DNA from: Gammaproteobacteria bacterium
Lineage (GTDB): Bacteria > Pseudomonadota > Gammaproteobacteria > Steroidobacterales > Woeseiaceae
Direction of reading: 5' to 3'
NCBI GenBank assembly: GCA_029865385.1
Contig: JAOUGX010000001.1
Span: 1-64,000, forward strand
DNA: 64,000 nt
This document shows, one piece after another, positions 19,102 to 27,416 of this stretch (position 1 is its first letter; each line of letters starts with the position of its first letter). The position numbers were made by a program, and so were the translations under genes. The notes under the pieces were generated by a model. It saw only the letters and a program-made list of their open reading frames with translations. It was not told where the DNA came from and ran no database searches.

Positions 19102-19407
19102 ATGCCTGCTCCGGTTTTCATTGGAGACGAGGTTACTGCCGCCGGTTACCGGCTGGCGGGTGCGCGTGTTCTGGTTCCCGACAGCGGTGACGATCGAGAT
19201 GTCAGCGCAACGTTCGCCGAAGCGCTGCGGTCCGCCGACCTCGTGCTGATCAGCGCAGCTTGCGCCGGGGAACTACCGGCCGACCTGCTCGATCGGGCAG
19301 TACGCGCCGCGGATCCCCTGCTGCTGATCGTGCCGGATGCGGCAGGCCGTGTGTCCATGCCCGATGTCGCAGCGGATGTCGGTCGTGCATTGGGGATTGA
19401 GCCATGA
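19102..19407 (+). CDS. atpF: V/A-type ATPase subunit F
   Basis: This 101-residue protein matches the compact alpha/beta subunit F, a central-shaft component. It begins with the characteristic FIGDEVTAAGYRLAG segment and has a VLIS strand in the middle and an LLLIVP strand near the end. In related enzymes F binds D and modulates coupling. It lies one base after atpK, and its end overlaps atpE by four bases. Confidence 0.88.
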   Translation: MPAPVFIGDEVTAAGYRLAGARVLVPDSGDDRDVSATFAEALRSADLVLISAACAGELPADLLDRAVRAADPLLLIVPDAAGRVSMPDVAADVGRALGIEP

Positions 19408-20054
19408 ACGACTTCCACGGCATTCTTGGGCTGCAGGTAGAGACCTTGCTCGGCGCATTGCGTACGCAGCGGGAGATGCGTTGCCGGCAAATCATTCGTG
19501 AGGCGGAAAAAGAGCAAGGTGAATTGCTGCGCGGCAGCCGTCGGCAGTTGCGCGAGCGGGTGCATCAGGCCGTCGTCGAAGAACGCCGGCGTCGGGAAAT
19601 GGCATTGCTCGAAGCTCGCCACCGGATCCAGACTGCCGAACGACGCAAGAAACAGGCGCAATACAGTGAGTTGCTGCAGCGCGCATGGCCGCGACTAGTT
19701 GCGGAAATCGAGCGGCGCTGGTCGGATGCGGAAAGCCGCGCCGAATGGTGCGACATGCTGCTGGCCGAAGCGGTGCAGTCATTGCCGGCAAGCAGCTGGG
19801 AAATCGTCCACGGATCGTGCTGGACCGGCGACGACAGTGCCCGCCTGATGCACGAGATCAATGAACTCGGTCTGCCGAAACCGTCGTTGCGCGCGGATCC
19901 GGAGTTTTCAGCGGGACTCAAGATCCACTGCGACTCCGCGTGTCTCGACGGCACGCTGCAAGGATTGCTGGCACACAGCGACAACGTGCGCGCGCAACTG
20001 CTGGCAGCCTGGGAACGCGAGCTTCGCAAGGCGCCGGAGCAATCACATGACTGA
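19404..20054 (+). CDS. atpE: V/A-type ATPase subunit E (peripheral stalk)
   Basis: This 216-residue subunit has a long, highly charged N-terminal helix (about 15-100, rich in Glu, Arg and Gln) and a globular C-terminal domain (about 115-210). This is the architecture of the stator-stalk subunit E, which caps the A/B hexamer. ATGA overlaps link it to atpF upstream and to atpA downstream (8 bases). In archaeal operons E normally precedes C and F; here it follows F. Confidence 0.85.
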   Translation: MNDFHGILGLQVETLLGALRTQREMRCRQIIREAEKEQGELLRGSRRQLRERVHQAVVEERRRREMALLEARHRIQTAERRKKQAQYSELLQRAWPRLVAEIERRWSDAESRAEWCDMLLAEAVQSLPASSWEIVHGSCWTGDDSARLMHEINELGLPKPSLRADPEFSAGLKIHCDSACLDGTLQGLLAHSDNVRAQLLAAWERELRKAPEQSHD

Positions 20055-21798
20055 GGCGACCATTCGCTGGATCAGCGGTCCGGTGATGCGGGCGCGCAGC
20101 ACAGGCCGGTTTCACTTGAGCGAAGCCGTGCTTGTCGGTGAGCGCGAACTCCCGGGCGAAATTATTCGCGTGGATACAGAGGGCATCGTTGCACAGATAT
20201 ACGAAGACACGACGGGGCTCAAACCCGGCGACCGCGTGAGCGGAACCGGCCAACGTCTTTCAATCAGGCTTCGCCCCGGTTTGCTGGGAAACATATTCGA
20301 CGGCTTGCTACGGTCGTTGACCGACATGCCGGGGGACACGGTCCGGCCCGGCACGCGATCAGCGGAGGCGGCAATGCTGAAATTCCTGCCGACGCTGCGG
20401 CCGGGCGACCAGCTCGCACCTGGCATGGCATTCGGTGACTTCGACAAAGGACACATAGCGGAGAAATTCCTGCCGCCGCCGGGCATCTCGGGTACGGTCA
20501 GGTCGATCGTTGCCGCGGGCGAATATCGCGATGACGAGACACTGTGCGTGATTGAGGATGCCGATGGCGTGGAGATTCCGTTGTCGGCCGGTCATGCGTG
20601 GCCTGTGCGTGTTCCGCGACCGGTGCGTAGACGCCTGCCACCGGGTGAGCCGCTCGTCACCGGGCAACGCATTATGGACACGCTTTTTCCGCTGGCGCGC
20701 GGTGGTCGCGCCGCGTTACCGGGTGGTTTTGGCACGGGCAAGACCATACTGCAAGAAAGCCTCGCCAAGTGGTGCGATGCCGACGTGATCGTGTACGTCG
20801 GCTGCGGGGAGCGGGGCAACGAAATGGCTGAAGTGCTGAATGAATTTCCGACGCTGGAGGATCCGCGCAGCGGCCGGCCCCTGCTGGATCGCACGGTGAT
20901 CATTGCGAATACCTCGAACATGCCGGTCGCCGCACGTGAAGCGAGTATTTATACCGGTATCACGCTCGCCGAATACTTCCGCGACCAGGGTCTGCACGTT
21001 GCGCTCATGGCGGACTCGACCACGCGCTGGGCGGAGGCGTTGCGGGAAATCTCCGGGCGGCTCGGGGAGTTGCCCGGCGAGTACGGTTTTCCCGCTTACC
21101 TGAGTTCGCGTCTGGCCGAGTTCTACGAGCGCGCCGCGCACGTCGAAACGCTCGCGGGCGGGCAGGGTTCGGTAACGATCATCGGCGCCGTGAGTCCGCC
21201 GGCCGGCGATTTCTCGGAGCCGGTCACGACACAGAGCAAGCGCTATGTGCGCTGCTTCTGGGCGCTCGACCGGGATCGCGCGCAAGCACGATTTTTCCCG
21301 GCGATTCACCCGCTGACGTCGTACTCGGAAGACGTCGATGCGCTGGCGCACTGGTGGCAATCGAAAGGCAATCCGGACTGGACTTCGCATCGGCGGCAGA
21401 TCCTGACGCTGCTGGAACAACGCGCACGTCTGGAGCGCATGGCGCGCATCGTCGGAAAAGACGCATTGCCACCGAAGCAGCAACTGACCTTGTTGTGTGC
21501 CGATCTCGTTAACGAATCCCTGTTGCGTCAATCGGCTTTCTCAATCGTTGATCGATTTTGTTCGCCGGAGCGCCAGACGGCATTGCTGCGGGCCATCCTG
21601 CATTTCGTGCATCGTGCCGAGCAGTCACTGGAGGGCGGGATTGCTCTGGCGGACATTGCCGCGATGCCGGTGTTGCGCCAGTTGCAGCGTGCCAGCGAGG
21701 AGATTCCCGATGACAAGCTGGAGCGTTTCCGCATGCTCATGCGTCGTCAGGACGATGAGTTCGACCAGCTCGCACGAGGACACGCCCATGCGCGCTGA
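20047..21798 (+). CDS. atpA: V/A-type ATPase catalytic subunit A
   Basis: This 583-residue catalytic subunit hydrolyses or makes ATP at the A/B interface. Walker A is GGFGTGKT at 226-233 (Lys232), followed by the CGERGNEMAE catalytic-Glu motif and the ADSTTRWAEALRE segment typical of A subunits. The A-specific non-homologous insertion lies before the P-loop, around residues 110-190. The frame extends upstream, but the ATG at 20047 gives the family start (IRWISGPV) and overlaps the atpE stop. Confidence 0.95.
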   Translation: MTEATIRWISGPVMRARSTGRFHLSEAVLVGERELPGEIIRVDTEGIVAQIYEDTTGLKPGDRVSGTGQRLSIRLRPGLLGNIFDGLLRSLTDMPGDTVRPGTRSAEAAMLKFLPTLRPGDQLAPGMAFGDFDKGHIAEKFLPPPGISGTVRSIVAAGEYRDDETLCVIEDADGVEIPLSAGHAWPVRVPRPVRRRLPPGEPLVTGQRIMDTLFPLARGGRAALPGGFGTGKTILQESLAKWCDADVIVYVGCGERGNEMAEVLNEFPTLEDPRSGRPLLDRTVIIANTSNMPVAAREASIYTGITLAEYFRDQGLHVALMADSTTRWAEALREISGRLGELPGEYGFPAYLSSRLAEFYERAAHVETLAGGQGSVTIIGAVSPPAGDFSEPVTTQSKRYVRCFWALDRDRAQARFFPAIHPLTSYSEDVDALAHWWQSKGNPDWTSHRRQILTLLEQRARLERMARIVGKDALPPKQQLTLLCADLVNESLLRQSAFSIVDRFCSPERQTALLRAILHFVHRAEQSLEGGIALADIAAMPVLRQLQRASEEIPDDKLERFRMLMRRQDDEFDQLARGHAHAR

Positions 21799-23179
21799 GT
21801 TGACCGTTCGCAACGTTGCGCAGCGGGTCGAGGGACCGCTGCTGTTCCTAAAACGCACCGTTACGGTCGGCCTGAACGATGCCGTGCAGGTGATCGGCCA
21901 GGATGGTGTCGTCCGGCTCGGTCGTGTCGCGACGCTCGACGAGGACAGCATTATCGTCGAGGTGCTCGAGTCCACCGCCGGACTGGGCGTTCGGGATACG
22001 GTGGTATCGATGCTCGGCGAACCGGTGAGCTTCGATCTTGGACCGAATCTGCTGGGGCGCGTGTTCGACAGTGTCGGCCGGCCACTCGACGGACAGGCAC
22101 CCATTCCCGCGATGCGACGCATTCGTATCGACGGCATGACGATCAATCCGGCACGGCGGGCGCTGCCGCGCGATTTTATCGAGACCGGCATCACGGCGAT
22201 CGACCTCATGAATTGCCTCGTTCGCGGTCAGAAGTTGCCGCTGTTCTCCGGCAGCGGTCTGCCGCACGATCGCCTGGCCACGGAAATCGCGCAGCGAGCC
22301 AGGCTTCGCGACGATCCCGCCGGCGACTTCGCGGTTGTCTTCGTCGGCATCGGCATCTCGCATGACGTTGCCGAAGCCTTTCGCTCGGCAATGGAGACCA
22401 GTGGCGCGCTCGGCCACACCGTGATGTTCCTGAACCGGGCCGACGAGTCCAGCGCACAGCGTTTGCTAACGCCGCGTTATGCGCTGACCGCGGCCGAGTA
22501 CCTGGCGTTCGAGGAAGGCCGCCATGTGCTGGTCATCATGACCGACATGACCAACTATTGCGAAGCACTACGCGAAGTCTCTGCGAGCCATGGCGAAATA
22601 CCCGGCCGCAAGGGATTCCCCGGCTATATGTATTCGGATCTCGCGACCTTGTTTGAACGCGCCGGTTGCCTGCACGGAAAACCGGGCACGCTGACGCAGC
22701 TGCCGATACTGACTTTGCCCGGTGACGATATCGGCCACCCGATTCCCGACCTGACCGGCTACATTACCGAAGGACAGATCGTGCTGGATCGCGACCTCGA
22801 TCGCAGGCGCATCTATCCACCCATCAACGTGTTGCCGAGCCTGTCACGCCTGATGGCATACGGTACGGGCGAGGGATTTACGCATGCGGATCATCCGGCG
22901 CTGGCCAGTCAGTTGTTTGCCGCGTATGCCAACTCCCGGCGTGTGCGCGTGCTGGCGAGTGTCATGGGCCAGGAAGGTCTGTCGGATATTGATCGCAACT
23001 ACCTCGACTTCGGCGACCGTTTCGAGGAACAGCTGATCAGCCAGCCGGGCGCGCGTACGCTAAACGAAAGTATGGCCATCGCCTGGGAAATCCTTGCCGT
23101 TCTGCCGGATAGTGAGCTGACGCGGCTCAGTAATGAGCAGATCGAAACCTGCGTCCGCCGGAAGTCCTCGCATGCCTGA
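21788..23179 (+). CDS. atpB: V/A-type ATPase regulatory subunit B
   Basis: This 463-residue non-catalytic subunit alternates with A in the head. Instead of a Walker A it has GSGLPHDRLATEIA, the typical degenerate B-subunit loop. The TDMTNYCEALREVSA segment and a GYMYSDL motif are also present. The frame is open upstream, but the ATG at 21788 gives a normal N-terminus and overlaps the atpA stop by 11 bases. Length is normal for the family. Confidence 0.94.
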   Translation: MRAELTVRNVAQRVEGPLLFLKRTVTVGLNDAVQVIGQDGVVRLGRVATLDEDSIIVEVLESTAGLGVRDTVVSMLGEPVSFDLGPNLLGRVFDSVGRPLDGQAPIPAMRRIRIDGMTINPARRALPRDFIETGITAIDLMNCLVRGQKLPLFSGSGLPHDRLATEIAQRARLRDDPAGDFAVVFVGIGISHDVAEAFRSAMETSGALGHTVMFLNRADESSAQRLLTPRYALTAAEYLAFEEGRHVLVIMTDMTNYCEALREVSASHGEIPGRKGFPGYMYSDLATLFERAGCLHGKPGTLTQLPILTLPGDDIGHPIPDLTGYITEGQIVLDRDLDRRRIYPPINVLPSLSRLMAYGTGEGFTHADHPALASQLFAAYANSRRVRVLASVMGQEGLSDIDRNYLDFGDRFEEQLISQPGARTLNESMAIAWEILAVLPDSELTRLSNEQIETCVRRKSSHA

Positions 23180-23795
23180 GTTGTCACGCGCCCTTACTAT
23201 CTCGCGAAGTGCATTCCTCGAACTGAGAGAAGAACTGCGGCTCGTGAACGACGGATACGAGTTTCTCGATGAGAAACGCATCCTGATTGCGGCCGAGATG
23301 TTACGGCAGCGCGAAAGCTATCGCGAAGCCCATCGCCGTTTTGACAGACTTTGCAGGAAAGCGGCCGACGCATTGCGCGATGCAGCCGCCGATCAGGGAC
23401 TGGACGGATTGCAGGTGTATCCGTCGGCAGAGCTGGTCGACGCAAGACTGAAGACGGTTGCGCGGCCATACGTTGGTCAGGTCATGCTGGAAACAAAACT
23501 CGAGTTCGGCGAAGAGCGAGCAACTTATGCGGCGCCGCGGTCGACGCCCGAAGTGCGGGAGTGCCGCGAATCCTTCAGGCGGATTCTGGAAATGTCCGCA
23601 GAGATTGCCGCGCTGTCGGCCAACCTTCGGCGGCTCACTCATGAATATCGGCGTACCGAGCGACGAGTTCGTGCCCTGGAAAACGTCGTGTTACCCGAGA
23701 TTCACAGTGATCTCGCCGCCATGGAAGAGCACCTCGACCTGATCGACCAGGAAGAGGTGATTAGAGTACGAACCGTGCGCAAGCAGGCCATCTGA
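23172..23795 (+). CDS. atpD: V/A-type ATPase subunit D (central shaft)
   Basis: This 207-residue protein forms the long antiparallel coiled-coil shaft that rotates inside the A/B ring. Helical N-terminal (LLREELRLVNDGYEFLDEKR-type) and C-terminal (LRRLTHEYRRTERRVRALENVVLP) arms are conserved, the latter being the D-subunit signature. The ATG at 23172 overlaps the atpB stop by eight bases. It is the last gene of the operon; a 90-base gap without an obvious terminator follows. Confidence 0.9.
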   Translation: MPELSRALTISRSAFLELREELRLVNDGYEFLDEKRILIAAEMLRQRESYREAHRRFDRLCRKAADALRDAAADQGLDGLQVYPSAELVDARLKTVARPYVGQVMLETKLEFGEERATYAAPRSTPEVRECRESFRRILEMSAEIAALSANLRRLTHEYRRTERRVRALENVVLPEIHSDLAAMEEHLDLIDQEEVIRVRTVRKQAI

Positions 23796-23883
23796 AGCTG
23801 CCGCGCGCCCCGGTGAATAGAAAAATCTTCCCCCAGCGAGTAATCTCACGAGATTCACCGAGCGACGGGAAGAGACTGCGGGC

Positions 23884-24315
23884 ATGTTGAATTACGCAAT
23901 GAAAAGTAAGGTACTGAACGCAATTTTCGTTGTGTTCGCAGCCGCATTGCCGCCGGCAACTCTTGCGGAAATCCACAGGTGCACCGATGAATACGGCAAC
24001 GTCGCATTCCTGCAGTTGCCGTGCCCGGTCGAATCCAGGGAGGCCGTCGAGGCTAGCGATGAATCTGACAGCAATAATGACGACGAAGAGGAGGGCGACG
24101 GCAATCCGAAGGCCTGGCCCGAATCGGAAGTGCCGCCACCGCCCGTGCCATCGTCCCGTCTGACCGGCGAATTGCTGGAAGATTGCAAGAAGCGCTATCG
24201 CGACCGGATAGACGAGATTGATGCGGAAATGCGAACCGGCTTTTCACTGGAGCAGGGCGAAATGTACAAGGAGAAATTGCGGGCACTGACGCAACAGCTG
24301 CGAGCCTGCGGATGA
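23884..24315 (+). CDS. Secreted DUF4124-like protein
   Basis: This 143-residue protein has a signal peptide (about 1-28, ending ATLAE). A short domain begins IHRCTDEYGNVAFLQLPCP, which resembles the DUF4124 N-terminus, with two Cys that could form a disulphide. An acidic Asp/Glu-rich linker (about 58-80) and a helical tail with two more Cys follow. The function is unknown; it is probably periplasmic. An alternative in-frame ATG at 23899 would shorten the leader by five residues. Confidence 0.75.
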   Translation: MLNYAMKSKVLNAIFVVFAAALPPATLAEIHRCTDEYGNVAFLQLPCPVESREAVEASDESDSNNDDEEEGDGNPKAWPESEVPPPPVPSSRLTGELLEDCKKRYRDRIDEIDAEMRTGFSLEQGEMYKEKLRALTQQLRACG

Positions 24316-24332
24316 CATTCCAGCCTACCAGA

Positions 24333-24386
24333 TAGGTTGAAAGATAATATAAAATAGGTAGAATAAACCTACTTCGTAGGTAGGTT
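24333..24386 (+). promoter_or_regulatory. Putative operator/promoter of the winged-helix/NTase module
   Basis: An AT-rich stretch (TAATATAAAAT) is surrounded by four copies of the TAGGT/ACCTA core: TAGGTT at 24333, TAGGTA at 24355, AACCTAC at 24366 and TAGGTAGGTT at 24377. AACCTAC and GTAGGT form a near-perfect inverted repeat with a 3-base spacer, just upstream of the winged-helix start at 24393. This is the layout expected for autorepression. No protein-DNA evidence exists. Confidence 0.55.
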
Positions 24387-24392
24387 CTCGCG

Positions 24393-24740
24393 ATGGCAAC
24401 GCAAGCGACACTCGAAACCCTGTTTGGCGGTCAGGCGGCCGCGAAAGTATTCCTATTCATAGAGAATTACGGAGAAGGGTACGCAAGCGGTATAGCTAAA
24501 ACATTCGAGATGCCTGTCAGCGAGGTCCAGAAGCAGCTCAAGAAATTCGAAGAAGCGGGGATTCTGGTCAGCCGATCCGTAGGCACCAGTCGAATGTACA
24601 CCTGGAATCCCCGCGATCCAGCCCTCGAGGGACTACGACAGTTGCTGAAGAGCACGCTCGAGTACGGAATTCCCACTGACCGACTTGAAAAATACTTTCG
24701 GCAGCGCCGGCGACCGAGGCGCCAGGGAAAGCCACTATAG
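24393..24740 (+). CDS. Small winged-helix DNA-binding protein (candidate module regulator)
   Basis: This 115-residue protein has a winged-helix fold at about 5-75: helices AAKVFLFIENYG and ASGIAKTFEM, a recognition-helix-like VSEVQKQLKKFEEAGIL, and a wing ending RMYTWNP. The C-terminus is strongly basic (RQRRRPRRQGK), suited to DNA or RNA contact. The next gene starts directly at the following base, so the two are one transcript. I infer a repressor of its own operon or the antitoxin-like half of a two-gene module. Confidence 0.72.
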   Translation: MATQATLETLFGGQAAAKVFLFIENYGEGYASGIAKTFEMPVSEVQKQLKKFEEAGILVSRSVGTSRMYTWNPRDPALEGLRQLLKSTLEYGIPTDRLEKYFRQRRRPRRQGKPL

Positions 24741-25310
24741 ATGGCAAGCATCACACCGAAATCATCGCTTCAAGACGTTGCAGCTATTGTATCGAGCGCG
24801 CTTGAGCAAGCGGGCATCGCCGCGACATTGTCTGGTGGTGCAGCCGTGTCCATCTACACGCACAACGCCTATCAGTCGAAGGACCTTGACTTTGTCACCG
24901 CCGCGATGGTTGCCGATATTTCACCAGTGCTCACCGAACTCGGGTTCGTACATACGGGTGCGCCACGATTGTCACAATTTTCGCATCCGTTGATCGCATG
25001 GTACGTCGAGTTCCCACCAGCACCAATCGCGTTTGGTCACTTGCATGTGACTCACAATCAATGCGCTACTATTGAGTTCCCGGCCGGCAAACTACGAATC
25101 GTTACTCCGACACAGTCTGTTATGGATCGACTTGCGGCAGCGTTCGCCTGGAAGGACGCGCAGTCTCGTGAGCAGGCAATCCTGGTGGCGGTCAGTCAGG
25201 AGATTGACTGGCAGGAGCTGCGAACATGGTTTGCAAACGAAGGCGAGTCCGACAAAGAGTTTGGGAAATTTCGAGCGGCTGTCGAATTGGCACGACAACG
25301 GAAGAACTGA
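24741..25310 (+). CDS. Nucleotidyltransferase-fold protein (DUF6036-like)
   Basis: This 189-residue protein has a minimal nucleotidyltransferase core: Gly32-Gly33 in LSGGAAVSIYT and the metal-binding KDLDF with Asp48 and Asp50. The later TPTQSVMDRLAAAFAWKD segment is typical of DUF6036-type NTases that are paired with small winged-helix genes. Relatives include AbiEii/MenT-like toxins, but a toxic activity is inference only. The gene abuts the winged-helix gene and ends 20 bases before dusA. Confidence 0.7.
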   Translation: MASITPKSSLQDVAAIVSSALEQAGIAATLSGGAAVSIYTHNAYQSKDLDFVTAAMVADISPVLTELGFVHTGAPRLSQFSHPLIAWYVEFPPAPIAFGHLHVTHNQCATIEFPAGKLRIVTPTQSVMDRLAAAFAWKDAQSREQAILVAVSQEIDWQELRTWFANEGESDKEFGKFRAAVELARQRKN

Positions 25311-25330
25311 ATTCGGCAAGAAAGGTCAAC

Positions 25331-26308
25331 ATGAAGAGTTCAAAAAACAAATCACAAATTGCAGTGGCCCCGATGATGGACTGGACCGATCGGCACTGCA
25401 GGTACTTCCTGCGCTTGCTGAGTCCTCATGCCTTGCTGTACACGGAAATGGTAACCGCGGCCGCATTGCATCACGGCGATGCAGCACGACTGCTGCAGTT
25501 CAATGAGGAGGAACATCCGGTCGCTTTGCAGCTTGGCGGCAGTGATCCGCAATTGATGGCCGCGGCTGCCCGCCACGGTGAGTTGCAAGGCTACGACGAG
25601 ATCAACATCAACGTCGGTTGTCCCAGCGATCGGGTGCAAAGCGGCCAGTTCGGCGCCTGCCTGATGGCGGATCCCGGCAAGGTCGCGGCCAGTGTTTCTG
25701 CAATGCGCGCCGCGGTCCGAATCCCGGTCACCGTCAAGACGCGCATCGGCATCGACGATCGTGACAGCTACGAGTTCCTGCAGGAATTCATTGCAACCGT
25801 GGCAGCCGCAGGTTGCGGCACTTTCATCGTGCATGCGCGCAAGGCAATCCTGGCAGGACTCAGTCCGAAGGAAAATCGCAGCGTGCCGCCACTGGACTAT
25901 CCACGCGTTTATCGACTCAAGCGCGACTTTCCGCATCTCACTATCGTGCTGAATGGCGGCATTACGAAAACAGCCGAAGTGTCTGAGCACCTGCAACATG
26001 TCGATGCGGTCATGATTGGCCGGCAGGCATACCAGGACCCCTGGTTTCTGACCGAGCTGGAGCAAATGCTGTACGCGTCGGCTGTTCCTGATCGCCAGGC
26101 CGTCATCGAGGAGATGTCCGTGTACATCGAACGCGAACTCGCCAGCGGTGTTCCCTTAAAACAGATGACGCGGCATTTGCTCGGCCTTTTCAATGGCCAG
26201 CCGGGCGCGCGTGCCTGGCGGCGGCACCTGAGCGAAAATGCCCACCGCGCCGGTGCCGGCATCGATGTGCTGCGTGCAGCGCTGCAGCGCTTGCCGAAAG
26301 CCGCCTGA
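25331..26308 (+). CDS. dusA: tRNA-dihydrouridine(20/20a) synthase DusA
   Basis: This 325-residue FMN enzyme reduces uridines 20/20a in the tRNA D-loop using NADPH. The N-terminal VAPMMDWTDRHCRYF motif is DusA-specific, Cys97 in NVGCPSDRVQSG is the catalytic acid, and the barrel and helical C-terminal domain are complete. The frame is open upstream, but the ATG at 25331 follows an AAAGGT ribosome site. Length is normal. Confidence 0.95.
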   Translation: MKSSKNKSQIAVAPMMDWTDRHCRYFLRLLSPHALLYTEMVTAAALHHGDAARLLQFNEEEHPVALQLGGSDPQLMAAAARHGELQGYDEININVGCPSDRVQSGQFGACLMADPGKVAASVSAMRAAVRIPVTVKTRIGIDDRDSYEFLQEFIATVAAAGCGTFIVHARKAILAGLSPKENRSVPPLDYPRVYRLKRDFPHLTIVLNGGITKTAEVSEHLQHVDAVMIGRQAYQDPWFLTELEQMLYASAVPDRQAVIEEMSVYIERELASGVPLKQMTRHLLGLFNGQPGARAWRRHLSENAHRAGAGIDVLRAALQRLPKAA

Positions 26309-26403
26309 ATCCGCCGCAACTGCCCAATCCTGCCCAATACCCGGTACAATCGCCGTCCCGCAGCAGATGTTCAGCCATACCGCTTGAGGAGTTACCGAAC
26401 AAC

Positions 26404-27225
26404 ATGAATGCTAAGAACGCGACGGCCCGCAAACCCACGATGGCCGAGCAGGCCGATCTTCACGACTTGTACGAAAGGGCCGTGCAGAACGTCGAGCACG
26501 AAGTGGAGTTCCTGCAGGCAACATTTCAGGACATTCGCGGACGCAAGGCCTTTCGGCTGCGCGAGGACTTCTGTGGCACCGCCAGCGCATCATGCCAGTG
26601 GGTGCGGCAGGGTGAGCAATATCAGGCTATAGGTGTCGATATCGATGCCTCGGTTCTGGATTGGGGCCGCAAGAACCGGGTCGGCCGGCTGCCAGCGGCG
26701 GATCAGGCGCGCGTCCAGCTGCTCGAGTCCGACGTCATGACCGTTGAAACACCCGCGACCGATCTGTTGATAGCGTTCAATTTCAGCTATTTCATTTTCG
26801 ATACGCGCGACAAGCTGCGGGACTACTTCAAACGCGCCTACACGGCTTTGGTGGACGACGGGGTTTTTTTCATCGACCTTTTCGGCGGACCCGAAGCGCA
26901 GGAAGAAACCAAGGAGAAGACCAAGCACAAGGGCTTCACCTACATCTGGCATCAGGCGGAATTCCATCCGGTTACTAACTACATACGCTGCCACATTCAT
27001 TTCAAGTTCAAGGACGGATCAAAAATCAAGAAGGCCTTCACCTACGAATGGCGCCTTTGGTCCGCGCCGGAATTGCGGGAAGTCCTGCTCGAAGCGGGTT
27101 TTTCCAAAGCCACCGTGTACTGGGAAGGCGAGGACGAGGATGGCGAGGGCGACGGGGTCTTTACGCCGGACGAAAAGGGCGAGGCAGACCTGGCATGGAT
27201 AGCGTATATTGTTGCGGAAAAATAG
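26404..27225 (+). CDS. Class I SAM-dependent methyltransferase
   Basis: This 273-residue Rossmann-fold methyltransferase has motif I as EDFCGTASASCQW, an acidic GVDID at the end of strand 2 and a DLLIAFNFSYF strand-4 region. The substrate is unknown. The C-terminal segment is strongly acidic (EGEDEDGEGDG). It has its own 95-base upstream gap from dusA, and a GAGG about ten bases before the ATG. Confidence 0.8.
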   Translation: MNAKNATARKPTMAEQADLHDLYERAVQNVEHEVEFLQATFQDIRGRKAFRLREDFCGTASASCQWVRQGEQYQAIGVDIDASVLDWGRKNRVGRLPAADQARVQLLESDVMTVETPATDLLIAFNFSYFIFDTRDKLRDYFKRAYTALVDDGVFFIDLFGGPEAQEETKEKTKHKGFTYIWHQAEFHPVTNYIRCHIHFKFKDGSKIKKAFTYEWRLWSAPELREVLLEAGFSKATVYWEGEDEDGEGDGVFTPDEKGEADLAWIAYIVAEK

Positions 27226-27416
27226 TCGCAAATTTAATAACTTGCTGAACGAAGCGAGAATTTGGCTTAATTTAGCGATTGGACTTCAAACAAGCGCAAC
27301 GCGTCACACAGCGCTTATAATCGCGGCTCCGATGGACGCGAGAATCGCTGCGCGAGAACGGGCGTGGCGCATACAAGCAGCTGGCAAGCCGTTGCAAGAG
27401 GTTGGATAAGGCGAGA

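Noticed and set aside
27316-27321. TATAAT upstream of the cyclase gene
   Set aside because: No -35 element at 16-18 bases spacing, so I did not call a promoter.
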